DNA from: VAZQ01 sp963841105
GTDB taxonomy: Bacteria; Pseudomonadota; Alphaproteobacteria; Rhizobiales; Xanthobacteraceae
Assembly (NCBI GenBank): GCA_963841105.1
Contig: CAWJCB010000009.1
Location: forward strand, 1-64,000
Length of the DNA stretch: 64,000 nucleotides
Direction: 5' to 3'
Shown here: positions 28,124-35,841 of the stretch, in pieces
How the letters are laid out: every line of letters begins with the position of its first letter
How positions within the stretch are numbered: the first letter of the stretch is position 1
Notes under the pieces: model-generated
Databases searched by the model: none
The model's input: only the letters and a program-made list of their open reading frames with translations
What the model was told of the DNA's origin: nothing
Made by a program: the position numbers and the translations under genes

Positions 28124-29084
28124 ATGAGGCGGCGCGAATTTCTGGGTGTGCTCAGCAGTGTCGCGATCGCGTGGCCGCCGGCCGCAGTCGCTCAGCAGTC
28201 CGACCGGATGCGGCGCGTCGGCGTGCTCATGGCCGCAGCCGCGGACGATCCGGAGTATCCGACCCGTATGGAGGCGTTCCTGCAGGGGCTGGCGCTATTG
28301 GGTTGGACCGACGGCCGCAACGTGCGGGTCGACACCCACTGGGCTACGACCAGTGCCGACGACATTCGCAGGCACGCGGTCGAATTGGCCGCGCTCGCAC
28401 CGGATGCGATCCTGGCGGGTTCTGGCACTACGACCCTGGCGCCCTTGCTGCAGGCGACCCGCACCGTGCCGATCGTGTTCGTGGTTGTCATCGACCCGGT
28501 CGGCGCGGGTTTCGTTGCGAGCTTGGCGCGCCCGGGCGGCAATGCTACCGGCTTCCTCATCTTCGAATACGGCCTGAGCGGCAAATGGCTGGAGCTGCTC
28601 AAGCAGATCGCGCCGGGAGTAAAACGAGTGGCCGTCCTTCGGGATCCCACCATCGCCTCCGGGATCGGGCAGTTTGGCGCCATCCAGTCCGCGGCGCCAT
28701 CACTTGGGATGGAAGCGAGTCCGATCAATGTACGCGACGCCGGTGAGATCGAGCGCGCCATCGCCGCCTTGGCGCATTCCTCGAACGGCGGTGTGGTCAT
28801 CACGTCGAGCCCCGAGGCATTGCGCCATCGTGAATTGATCATCATGCTCGCCGCCCGGCACCGATTGCCTGCGGTCTACGCCTATCGCTCCTTCATCCAC
28901 CAACGGCGGCCTGATCTCCTACGGGCCTGATATGATCGACCAGTACCGGCGCGCAGCCGGCTACGTCGATCGCATCCTCAAGGGCGAGAAGCCCGCCGAC
29001 CTACCGGTGCAGGCGCCGACGAGATACGAACTTGTCATCAATCTCGGGACTGCCAAGGCGCTCGGTCTCGACGTGCCGCCATAA
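28124..29084 (+). CDS. ABC transporter substrate-binding protein, TrpX/BMP-like (one frameshift)
   Basis: A PF04392-type periplasmic binding protein of about 320 residues. A twin-arginine-like signal (RRREFLGVLSSVAIAWPPAAVAQ) is followed by RRVGVLMAAAADDPEY. GGAGG five bases upstream supports ATG 28124. The frame breaks near 28905; removing one C from CACCAAC restores FIHNGGLISYGPD, after which the protein runs through YVDRILKGEKPADLPVQ to TAA at 29082-29084. Members of this family are often orphan SBPs in Bradyrhizobium. Confidence 0.85.
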
Positions 29085-29154
29085 CACCCGCGCTCTCCGC
29101 GCGCGCCGACCAGGTGATTGGGAAGAATAAGAGCGCTGTTTGCTGCTTGCCGAC

Positions 29155-29577
29155 TCACGCGCGTTCGCCGGGCCAATAGATGAGGCTCCTCGACTTGGCC
29201 CGCAGCGCCACCACGCCGTCGTCACGCACGAGCCGGCCGCTGGTGGTGACGATCCAGCCCCTCAGCTTCGGCGTGTCGGCGATATCCGTAACCACCCATT
29301 CAATGCGCGCGCGATCGCCCGCGCGCACCGGGCGCAACATGCGCACCGAGGCCTCCAGGCCGATACTGGGATGCCAGGGCGAGAGATAGTCGGGCACCGC
29401 CGCGAGCATCATCGAGAAGGTTTGCGTCCCGCTGGCAATGATCCCGCTGAAGGAAGATGAAGCCGCCGCAGCCGCGTCGTGGTGCAGCCGATTGGTATCG
29501 CCGACGTAAGCAGCGAATTGCCGGATGGACTCTTCGCTGAATGCGACGTCCCTGGAGAATCGGTCGCCGATGCGCAT
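29155..29577 (-). CDS. MaoC-family hydratase-like protein
   Basis: A 140-residue hot-dog-fold protein. The motif GDTNRLHHDAAAAASSSFSG contains the Asp-x-Asn-x-x-His catalytic pattern. ATG 29577 (MRIGDRFSRDVAFSE) is preferred because the upstream extension is low-complexity. It is the last gene of the aromatic-type catabolic cluster, where it could hydrate an unsaturated CoA intermediate. Confidence 0.78.
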   Translation of the reverse strand: MRIGDRFSRDVAFSEESIRQFAAYVGDTNRLHHDAAAAASSSFSGIIASGTQTFSMMLAAVPDYLSPWHPSIGLEASVRMLRPVRAGDRARIEWVVTDIADTPKLRGWIVTTSGRLVRDDGVVALRAKSRSLIYWPGERA

Positions 29578-29608
29578 GCCCTCGGGATGCCCGCGCGAGC
29601 CGCCGCTC

Positions 29609-29887
29609 TCATTTGCCGTCGAGGCCAAGAACAGGCTCGTTGGTTGCGACGAGGTTGAGCCGCTCGCCATCGAAATGCGTGATCTTGCCGTCGAGTCCGC
29701 CGGTCAGGCAGCCGTACCACACCGCCTCGTTCATGCGCGTGTCGCGGCGCAGGATCTCGATCTCGCTGTCGAATTCCACGAACTGATAATGGCCACGCTT
29801 CGCATGCACGGTGCAACGGCCTGACTTTGTCGCCGCGTCGATGAGCGAGGCGAATTCCGGGACGTCGAGGACGTAGAAGCCACTCAT
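29609..29887 (-). CDS. Unknown 92-residue protein in the catabolic cluster
   Basis: A 92-residue cytosolic protein starting MSGFYVLDVPEFASLID. It carries KRGHYQFVEFDSEIEILRR and a glycine-containing strand-turn YGCLTGGLDGKITHF. The pattern looks like an alpha+beta fold, but I do not recognise the family. Its ATG overlaps the VOC gene stop by 4 bp, so its translation is coupled to the VOC protein and it may be a partner or small enzyme in the same pathway. Confidence 0.6.
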   Translation of the reverse strand: MSGFYVLDVPEFASLIDAATKSGRCTVHAKRGHYQFVEFDSEIEILRRDTRMNEAVWYGCLTGGLDGKITHFDGERLNLVATNEPVLGLDGK

Positions 29888-30499
29888 CCAGGCCCCTTTT
29901 CCAGATGCATGTCCTGCGAGGCCCGGACGAATTTCACCTTGTTGCGCCAAAGCTGCTCGATGTTCTTCCAGCCGCCGCTCTCCTCCAGGTCAAGGGCTGC
30001 TGCGATGGTCGCGGCGGCGTCCACCGCATCGGGCTCCTCGACGTCCCGTAAGCTGCGCGTGATTTCCAGAGGGTACCAGTTTGGATCGCGGAAATAGATC
30101 GAACTCGATGATCTCGTGCTGCACGAACTGACTGACATTTACACCATGGCCTTCGAGTCGGCGTTGCCAGCCCAGCAGTTCATCCTCCGATTGCACGCGC
30201 CAGGCGGTGTGGTTGGCCATTGCCATGTAGCCCTTCGGCACCTCCAGCTCCGGCGGCTGCCGGGTGCCGATGTAGTAGAAGAATGCGATCGTGCTCTCGT
30301 TACCGCTGTCGAAGAAGAAGTGCAGGAAGTCGGCATGGTCCTCCTTCTCGCGCCCCCATCCCTTGGCGCTGATGCAATGCACCAGCGGCAATCCGAGAAT
30401 ATCCCGATAGAAGCGCACCGTCTCCCGCAGCTTCCAGGTCGGGCGCGCGGTGTGATCGACGCCGTGCAGTTTGGGATGCAGCTCGAGCGGCTTGAGCAT
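29884..30499 (-). CDS. VOC-family protein (glyoxalase/extradiol dioxygenase superfamily), one frameshift
   Basis: A vicinal-oxygen-chelate protein of about 200 residues. The first metal-His region is HGVDHTARPTWKLRETVRFY, then FLHFFFDSGNESTIAFFY and NHTAWRVQSEDELLGWQRR. The frame breaks near 30105, where HEIIE should continue directly to SIYFRDPNWYPLEITR; the Glu in that last motif is the usual metal ligand. GGAGG five bases upstream fixes ATG 30499. Its own promoter and a palindrome lie upstream. It could be a ring-cleaving dioxygenase or an isomerase; substrate unknown. Confidence 0.82.
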
Positions 30500-30525
30500 G
30501 GCAGCCTCCACGCTTGCGTTGGCAG

Positions 30526-30554
30526 AAAGTAAAATTAACTGACACAAATGTCAA
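30526..30554 (-). promoter_or_regulatory. Promoter of the VOC-92aa-MaoC unit with overlapping operator palindrome
   Basis: On the minus strand TTGACA (30554-30549) and TACTTT (30531-30526) are 17 bp apart, a good sigma-70-like promoter ending about 27 bp before the VOC start. The -35 element overlaps a palindrome, CTGAC-N6-GTCAA at 30539-30554. A similar palindrome overlaps the -35 regions at 33078-33093 and 35768-35783. Confidence 0.6.
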
Positions 30555-30587
30555 GCTATCGACGTACGTGACGAATTTCCCTAGGGC

Positions 30588-31727
30588 TCACGCGGACGCG
30601 GGAAGCATTTCCTTGCGATACTGCGCCATGAAGGTGGGAGACTCCCTGGCGAGCCGCTCCGCCGTCATCACATTGGTGCGCAGCAGGTAATCGCGAGCGA
30701 ACGCGTAAGGCGGCAGATGCATCTTAGCCCCCATCTGCTCGTACCAGCGCGCACTCAGCTCCACCGCGGCATTGAGCTTGTCCCGGATCGGCTTGCGCGT
30801 ACCGACATAGCGAGCGAAGGCGGCGGGGATATCGTCACCCTCCTCTTGAAACGCGCGCCAAAGCGCGATTGCATCTTCCATCGCCAGCCGCGTGCCCGAG
30901 CCGATGGAAAAGTGCGCTGTGCGCAAAGCATCGCCGATCAGAACGATATTCTTGAAGTGCCAATGGTCGTTATTGACCAGCCGCCAGCGGCGCCAGATCG
31001 AGCGGTTGGTGATCAGCGGCTTGCCACCGAGGGTCTCGGCAAAAGCCTTCTCGGTGAACGCGCGGCGCTCGTCCTCGGACATTTCCGCCATGCCGGCGCA
31101 ATCCCAGCTTTGGGTATCCACCTCCGCGACGAAGGTGCTCATGGCCGGCGTGTAACGATAGTGATGACCGACGAATGCGCCGCCCTCGGTTGCACAGAAC
31201 GTTAAGGTCTGGGCGTCGAAGGTCCGCTCGACGCCATACCAGGCAAAGTAATTGCGAAAATCGGCCACGCACGTTCCGAAGCCGTCGGCGTGGCTGTCGC
31301 GAATCGCGGAATTTGCGCCGTCCGCTCCGACCAGAACGTCGCAGTCCGCGACATCGGCGGCGGCCGGCGCGCGGCGTTCGAAAGTCAGCTCGACGCCGGC
31401 CTCGGCGCACAGCTTCTGCAGCTCGCGCAGCAGCGTGACCCGTCCGATGGCGGAGAACGAGCTGCCGTCGACCACCACGCGCTGCCCGCGATGGACAATG
31501 TACTGGTTCGGCCAGTGCTCCATCTTGTCCTTGAGCCGCTCGACCACATCGGCGCTGCCTTCGGCCAGAAACTGCAGCGCGCGTCCCGACAGCACCACGC
31601 CGAAGCCAAACGTGACGTTCGCCCGGTTCTGCTCGAACACGCGCACGGCACGCTTTGGATCGCTCTGCTTGAGCAGGTAGGCAAGATAAAGCCCCGAGGG
31701 GCCGGCACCGACGATATGGAACAGCAC
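30588..31727 (-). CDS. FAD-dependent aryl-CoA-type monooxygenase
   Basis: A 379-residue flavoprotein monooxygenase. The FAD Rossmann motif is IVGAGPSGLYLAYLL, the DG motif is DVLVGADGANSAIR, and the GD motif is NIVLIGDALRTAHFSIGSGT followed by RLAMEDAIAL. That last run is characteristic of salicylyl-CoA 5-hydroxylase and the monooxygenase half of 2-aminobenzoyl-CoA monooxygenase/reductase. I chose GTG 31727 because GGAGAAAG lies just upstream. In the cluster it would hydroxylate the CoA thioester made by the ligase. Substrate identity (salicylate-like) is inferred. Confidence 0.85.
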   Translation of the reverse strand: MLFHIVGAGPSGLYLAYLLKQSDPKRAVRVFEQNRANVTFGFGVVLSGRALQFLAEGSADVVERLKDKMEHWPNQYIVHRGQRVVVDGSSFSAIGRVTLLRELQKLCAEAGVELTFERRAPAAADVADCDVLVGADGANSAIRDSHADGFGTCVADFRNYFAWYGVERTFDAQTLTFCATEGGAFVGHHYRYTPAMSTFVAEVDTQSWDCAGMAEMSEDERRAFTEKAFAETLGGKPLITNRSIWRRWRLVNNDHWHFKNIVLIGDALRTAHFSIGSGTRLAMEDAIALWRAFQEEGDDIPAAFARYVGTRKPIRDKLNAAVELSARWYEQMGAKMHLPPYAFARDYLLRTNVMTAERLARESPTFMAQYRKEMLPASA

Positions 31728-31755
31728 GGCCGTCTTTCTCCAGTTCCGGGTTGCA

Positions 31756-33048
31756 TCATTGCGAAAAGTGCTGGCGCAACCATTCCGCAATCTTGCGGCC
31801 GGCGAGAGTGCGGCCAAGCTCCTCGCCGTCTGTCAGAGCGCGCCCGTGGTGATCGCCGCGCACGCGAACGTGGGATTTCTGCGAGCTGCCGATCGCACCG
31901 AAGATTTCCTTGGCGACAGACGGGAATGTCGAGACGTCGCCGGTGTATTCTACCAGCAGCGTCGGCTGCTGTATCGACGGCGCCGTCTTCGCCAAAGCCG
32001 CGTTTGAGCTCAGGCCGGACCAGGTCGACAACCAGGCTTCCGGGGTGCAGTTGCGGGCAAATCCGACGGCGCCGTAATTCGAGGCGCGCGGGTCCTTACT
32101 CCACAGGGTCCCGTAGGCACGGTCCGACGGATCGATCGACAGATCGAAGCAGCGGGGATCGGCGTCGGTGCGCCACACGGTCATGATCGCGGTGTGAGCG
32201 CCGACGCGGCGCAGATGCTCGTCGGCGCCTGCTTTGGCTTTCTTGCGCGCGTCCAGGCGGGTGGCGATGAGATCCTTCGCAATCGCGTCGAGCCTGGCGA
32301 CGCGCGCGCGCTGCCCGGCGCGATAACGTTGCAGAAACTCGGCTGAATATTTCGACGATGCCGGCGGCTCAGCGAAGCCGTTGCGAAGATCGATTGCATC
32401 CAGCGATGACTCCACCGCCAGAGGATCGCGCTCGTCCGTCACCGATGGATCGATGCAGCCCATGAGCAGCAAGCCCTGGCCGGGATGCGGCGCAACGAAG
32501 ACGAAGCCGTCGATCTCAGGCATGGTCAGTGCGGCGAGATTGGTCGGTCGTCCCGCCGGGGTGCGCGCCAGGCGCCGGTCGCCTTCGAGCGAGGATTGCT
32601 GGACGTAAAACGAATAAAGGCTGGCGCCACCCGAATTGCCCAGCAAAACGATCTTGTTGAAGCCCTGCTGTTTGAGGAAATGCATGCCTGCCGCCACATC
32701 GAGCAAGGCAAGCTCGTGCTCGAGGCGCAGATCGTTGCCGACCGAGCGCGATCCCTGCGACCACGCCGCGCAGCCGGATGCAACGATATCCGGGATCAGG
32801 TAGTGGCACGCCATGAATTCACGCGGGTGCATGACGCAAACCACGGTGTCCGGCTTGCCGCGGACATAGAGGCTGCCGGTCACCGCTGCGTTGTCGGCAG
32901 TTCGCAGCACGACATTGCGCGTTGTCGTTCCGTCAGGAACGTCGCGCGGGCTCCAGTCCGTGTTCAGGAACCCGGCGGTCACCGCCGCATGCCCTGTATT
33001 GCGCCGCCGCTGTCGCGGGCGGCACGTCTCGCTCTCCACGCTGGACAT
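31756..33048 (-). CDS. Alpha/beta hydrolase
   Basis: A 430-residue serine hydrolase. The nucleophile elbow is LLGNSGGAS (Ser139), an Asp candidate lies in VEYTGDVSTF, and a His in RGDHHGRAL. A long insert (about 210-310) with a positively charged KKAKAGADEH stretch separates the core and C-terminal strands. In the cluster it may release the hydroxylated acid from CoA or open a lactone. The ATG at 33048 is only about 10 bp from the predicted transcription start, so a downstream start is possible. Confidence 0.75.
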   Translation of the reverse strand: MSSVESETCRPRQRRRNTGHAAVTAGFLNTDWSPRDVPDGTTTRNVVLRTADNAAVTGSLYVRGKPDTVVCVMHPREFMACHYLIPDIVASGCAAWSQGSRSVGNDLRLEHELALLDVAAGMHFLKQQGFNKIVLLGNSGGASLYSFYVQQSSLEGDRRLARTPAGRPTNLAALTMPEIDGFVFVAPHPGQGLLLMGCIDPSVTDERDPLAVESSLDAIDLRNGFAEPPASSKYSAEFLQRYRAGQRARVARLDAIAKDLIATRLDARKKAKAGADEHLRRVGAHTAIMTVWRTDADPRCFDLSIDPSDRAYGTLWSKDPRASNYGAVGFARNCTPEAWLSTWSGLSSNAALAKTAPSIQQPTLLVEYTGDVSTFPSVAKEIFGAIGSSQKSHVRVRGDHHGRALTDGEELGRTLAGRKIAEWLRQHFSQ

Positions 33049-33064
33049 TTGCCATCATGGACAT

Positions 33065-33093
33065 ATTAGACAATTTTTTTACGTTTCTGTCGA
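33065..33093 (-). promoter_or_regulatory. Promoter of the hydrolase-monooxygenase unit with operator-like palindrome
   Basis: On the minus strand TCGACA (33093-33088) and TCTAAT (33070-33065) are separated by 17 bp; each matches five of six consensus bases. A degenerate copy of the shared palindrome, TTTAC-N6-GTCGA, spans 33078-33093 across the -35 element. Confidence 0.55.
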
Positions 33094-33106
33094 GATAGGT
33101 CTGGCG

Positions 33107-33838
33107 TTAATTTCGCTCTCGCCGCTTGCCTTGGCGGCCGATCAACCGTTCCAGATGCGCGAGATCGTCCTTCACCCGCCGCAGCGCCTCTTCCGCGCCG
33201 AACTCGCGCGGCAGGACGTTGTTGGTTTGCCGCAATCCGTTCACGGCGAAATCGGCGATGGATTTGGCGACCTCCTCCAGTGGGACGCGGCCTTCCGGCA
33301 TAAACCACCAAGCCGTCCAGCTGCACATGCCAATGATGGACAAGGCCATGACAGTGGCATCGACCGGCCGGAAATGGCCCAGCTCGACGCCGCGCGCGAT
33401 GGTGCGGGAAAAGTTGTCAAGCAGGGCGCGCTTTGCCTTTTCATGCGTGCGGCGAACGGCGGCCGGCAGATCGTTCTCGGTGCGGTCGACGACCCGAAAT
33501 TCGACCGGATGCTCGAGCAGCCATTTGGCGTGCTTAAACACCATTTGACGCAGCGTCTCGCTCGGATTGAAGTCGGCCTTTGCGGCAAGCTCGGTAGCCT
33601 GATGACCGGAAAAAACGGTCACTTCCTCGACCAGCGAGGCCAGGATGTCCTCCTTGCTCTTGAAATAGTAGTAGAGCGCCGGGCGGCTGATGCCGAGCGA
33701 ATCAGCAATGTCCTGCAGGTTGGTTCCGCCGAACCCGCGCTGCGCAAATAATTTCGCGGCAGCTTCCAGCACCGTCCGCTGCAGGACTTCCTTCTTGGAC
33801 TTTCCCATTCCCCTGGGCGCTTGCGCTGCAACTGGCAT
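33107..33838 (-). CDS. TetR-family transcriptional regulator
   Basis: A 243-residue regulator. The HTH is LFAQRGFGGTNLQDIADSLG followed by ISRPALYYYFKSKEDILAS; the C-terminal domain (TMTRPC/TetR_C type) starts with VEEVTVFSGHQATELAA. Start choice is uncertain: ATG 33838 lies three bases from a large inverted repeat, and ATG 33808 has AGGGG too close. It is placed between the ligase and hydrolase genes, and the nearby shared palindromes make it the likely repressor of the cluster. Confidence 0.85.
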   Translation of the reverse strand: MPVAAQAPRGMGKSKKEVLQRTVLEAAAKLFAQRGFGGTNLQDIADSLGISRPALYYYFKSKEDILASLVEEVTVFSGHQATELAAKADFNPSETLRQMVFKHAKWLLEHPVEFRVVDRTENDLPAAVRRTHEKAKRALLDNFSRTIARGVELGHFRPVDATVMALSIIGMCSWTAWWFMPEGRVPLEEVAKSIADFAVNGLRQTNNVLPREFGAEEALRRVKDDLAHLERLIGRQGKRRERN

Positions 33839-33840
33839 AC

Positions 33841-33917
33841 CTAGTGTCCCGATTCCGAAGTTCGCAAGTGCTTGCGGCATCCCTCTGATGCGAACTTCGG
33901 AATCAAAGGGACACTAG
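33841..33917. repeat. 77-bp near-perfect inverted repeat directly upstream of tetR
   Basis: Arms 33841-33866 and 33889-33917 pair over 26 bp: CTAGTGTCCC with GGGACACTAG and GATTCCGAAGTTCGCA with TGCGAACTTCGGAATC, with a three-base asymmetry and a 22-bp loop. It ends three bases before an ATG of the TetR gene. It has no coding capacity and looks like a REP/MITE-type insertion. Confidence 0.7.
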
Positions 33918-33931
33918 CAACTCTATGGTGC

Positions 33932-34008
33932 CAGTGCGGTTTTTGAATTTGAAGTTCCTACACGCGTCTGCGGCAACAAATGATAGGAACCTCAAATTCA
34001 CCGCACTG
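33932..34008. repeat. Second inverted repeat in the ligase-tetR gap
   Basis: Arms CAGTGCGGTttttGAATTTG...TTCCTA (33932-33960) and TAGGAACCTCAAATTCACCG...CTG (33984-34008) form a second imperfect hairpin with a 23-bp loop, 14 bp right of the first. It has a different sequence family. It may be the ligase terminator or a separate mobile repeat. Confidence 0.6.
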
Positions 34009-34036
34009 ACTCGTTGTGATCTATGGCGGGCGAGAA

Positions 34037-35724
34037 TCACGCCACCTTAGGCGATTTGCCGGATTGTTCACGCGCCAATCTATCTGAGATCATGCGGCGC
34101 AGCGCTTGCTTATCGACCTTTCCCACGCGCGTGACTGGAAACTCCGCAATCTCCTCCATGCGCTCTGGCAACTTGAACTTCGCCAAACCTTGCTTGACGA
34201 GAAAACTGCCAAGCTCGCCGACAGTCGGCGATCTTTCGCCGGGCTTTGGGATGATGAATGCGCAGGCCTTTTCGCCCAGAAAGGGATCGGGCATGGCGAC
34301 CACGCGCGCGTCGTTCACCGCCGGATGGCGAACGATGAGGTTTTCCACCTCCTCGGCGCCGAATTTCTCGCCGCCGCGGTTGATATTATCCTTCAGCCGG
34401 CCTTCGAAAAAATAGTGGTCGCGGTCTCCGATCCGGACGGCGCGCATGAGATCTCCGGTCCGAAAGAAACCGTCGGAGGTGAAGCTTTGGGCAGAGATTC
34501 TCCGGCGCATTGAAATAAGCGCGCAGCGTGTGCGCGCCCTTGAAGCAAAATTCGCCGGTTTCACCGAGAGCGGCGCGCTCCTCGCTGCCGATCTTGAGAA
34601 TGCAGACCTGATCGTCGATGCCGGCCGGCCAGCCGAGCGTGTCATGGCGCGCCGGCGGCCCGTCACCCGGTTCGCTCGTCATCAACATTCCCTCGGTGAT
34701 GCCGTACATGTGCTGTGATTCGATGCCGGTCTTCCGTTCGACCGCTTGCTGCGCGTTGAAGCGTGAAGAACATGCGCAGCGACCTCAGATCGTAGCCGGC
34801 GATGTCCTCGCACTCGATGATGCGCGGCGCGATCGGGCCGATGCTGCCGGTATAGGTCACGCGATGCTTCTCGATCGCGCGCAGGAACTCCAAAACATCG
34901 AATTTGGATTGGATGACAAGCTTGCGCCGCTCGAGCAGCGACGGGATCAGCATCAGGATCATGCCGGCATTATGAACGAGCGGCAGCGCCCACAGCGACA
35001 CGTCATCCGGCCCGAGACGGTGCCGCGCGTTCCACGAGGCGCACGAGCCGAGATATTCGGCATGCATGCGCGGGATGATCTTGGGAACGCCGGTCGAGCC
35101 GCCCGACAGCTGGAACATGGCCACATCGCCTGGCAGCGGATCCGCGGCTCGCGTTTTCGCGCGCGCCTCCTCGGGCGAATACCTGTTCATCAAATCGGAG
35201 AGCTGGTATTCGCCAGGACCGGCCGCTCCGCGCGCGACGATCAGGGCGGCGAGCTTCTGTTGCTCGGTCATTATACAGCGCGCAAATGCCGTGAGATCGA
35301 AGGACGGACTGAAATCAGCTTGCACGAAATAGGCTCTTGCCCCGGACAGCTCGGTAAGCTGTCCGATCTCGATCTCCCGGTATTGCGGCAACGTGCAGAC
35401 TGGAATGATCGACGCCTTGAAGCAGCCGAACAGGGCGATGACGATTTCCTTAACGCTGCCAAGCTGGAAAATTGCCCGGTCCCCGGGCTTGAGGCCGATG
35501 TCGACGAGACACGCGGCGACCGACTCCGAGAGAGCGTTGACCTGCGAAAATGTCAGCGCGCCGTCTTCGGCGGCGATGTACACTCTGTCGGGTGACACCT
35601 GCCCCGCCTCGCGCAGCACGTCGCCGAAGGTGGACCAAATCCATGATCCGCTGCGCTGAAATCTGGCAGTCTCTTCGGCGGAATGATACGTCACGCCGTC
35701 GATCGGAAAACGTACCCGGTCCAT
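34037..35724 (-). pseudogene. Aryl-acid AMP/CoA ligase (EntE/DhbE-like), two frameshifts
   Basis: A 2,3-dihydroxybenzoate/salicylate-AMP-ligase-type adenylating enzyme. The first frame runs from WSTFGDVLREAG through the P-loop FQLSGGSTGVPKIIPRMH and LPLVHNAGMILM to MFFTLQR. A break near 34760 shifts to MYGITEGMLMTSEPGDGP (the A5 motif). Another break near 34490 shifts to SDGFFRTGDLMRAV, then GRLKDNINRGGEKFGAEEVE (A8) and RVGKVDKQALRRMI (A10 Lys). All catalytic motifs are present, so the gene may be intact with two sequence errors. GAGG five bases before ATG 35724 fixes the start. It likely initiates the pathway by activating an aromatic acid. Confidence 0.85.
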
Positions 35725-35754
35725 GCCATCCTCGTTGCGGCTGTCCCACCGGAC

Positions 35755-35783
35755 ATACTGGCGTTTATTGACTTACTCGTCAA
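35755..35783 (-). promoter_or_regulatory. Ligase promoter with palindrome TTGAC-N6-GTCAA
   Basis: A perfect palindrome TTGAC-N6-GTCAA spans 35768-35783. On the minus strand its TTGACG (35783-35778) could be a -35, with CAGTAT (35760-35755) 17 bp downstream as a weaker -10. The same palindrome family occurs at the two other promoters of this cluster. Confidence 0.5.
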
Positions 35784-35841
35784 TTCCTCGTCCTGTGTGT
35801 AAAAAGTAGTCGGCGCCCGTCGTCCACGGTTGCTGTCGACG

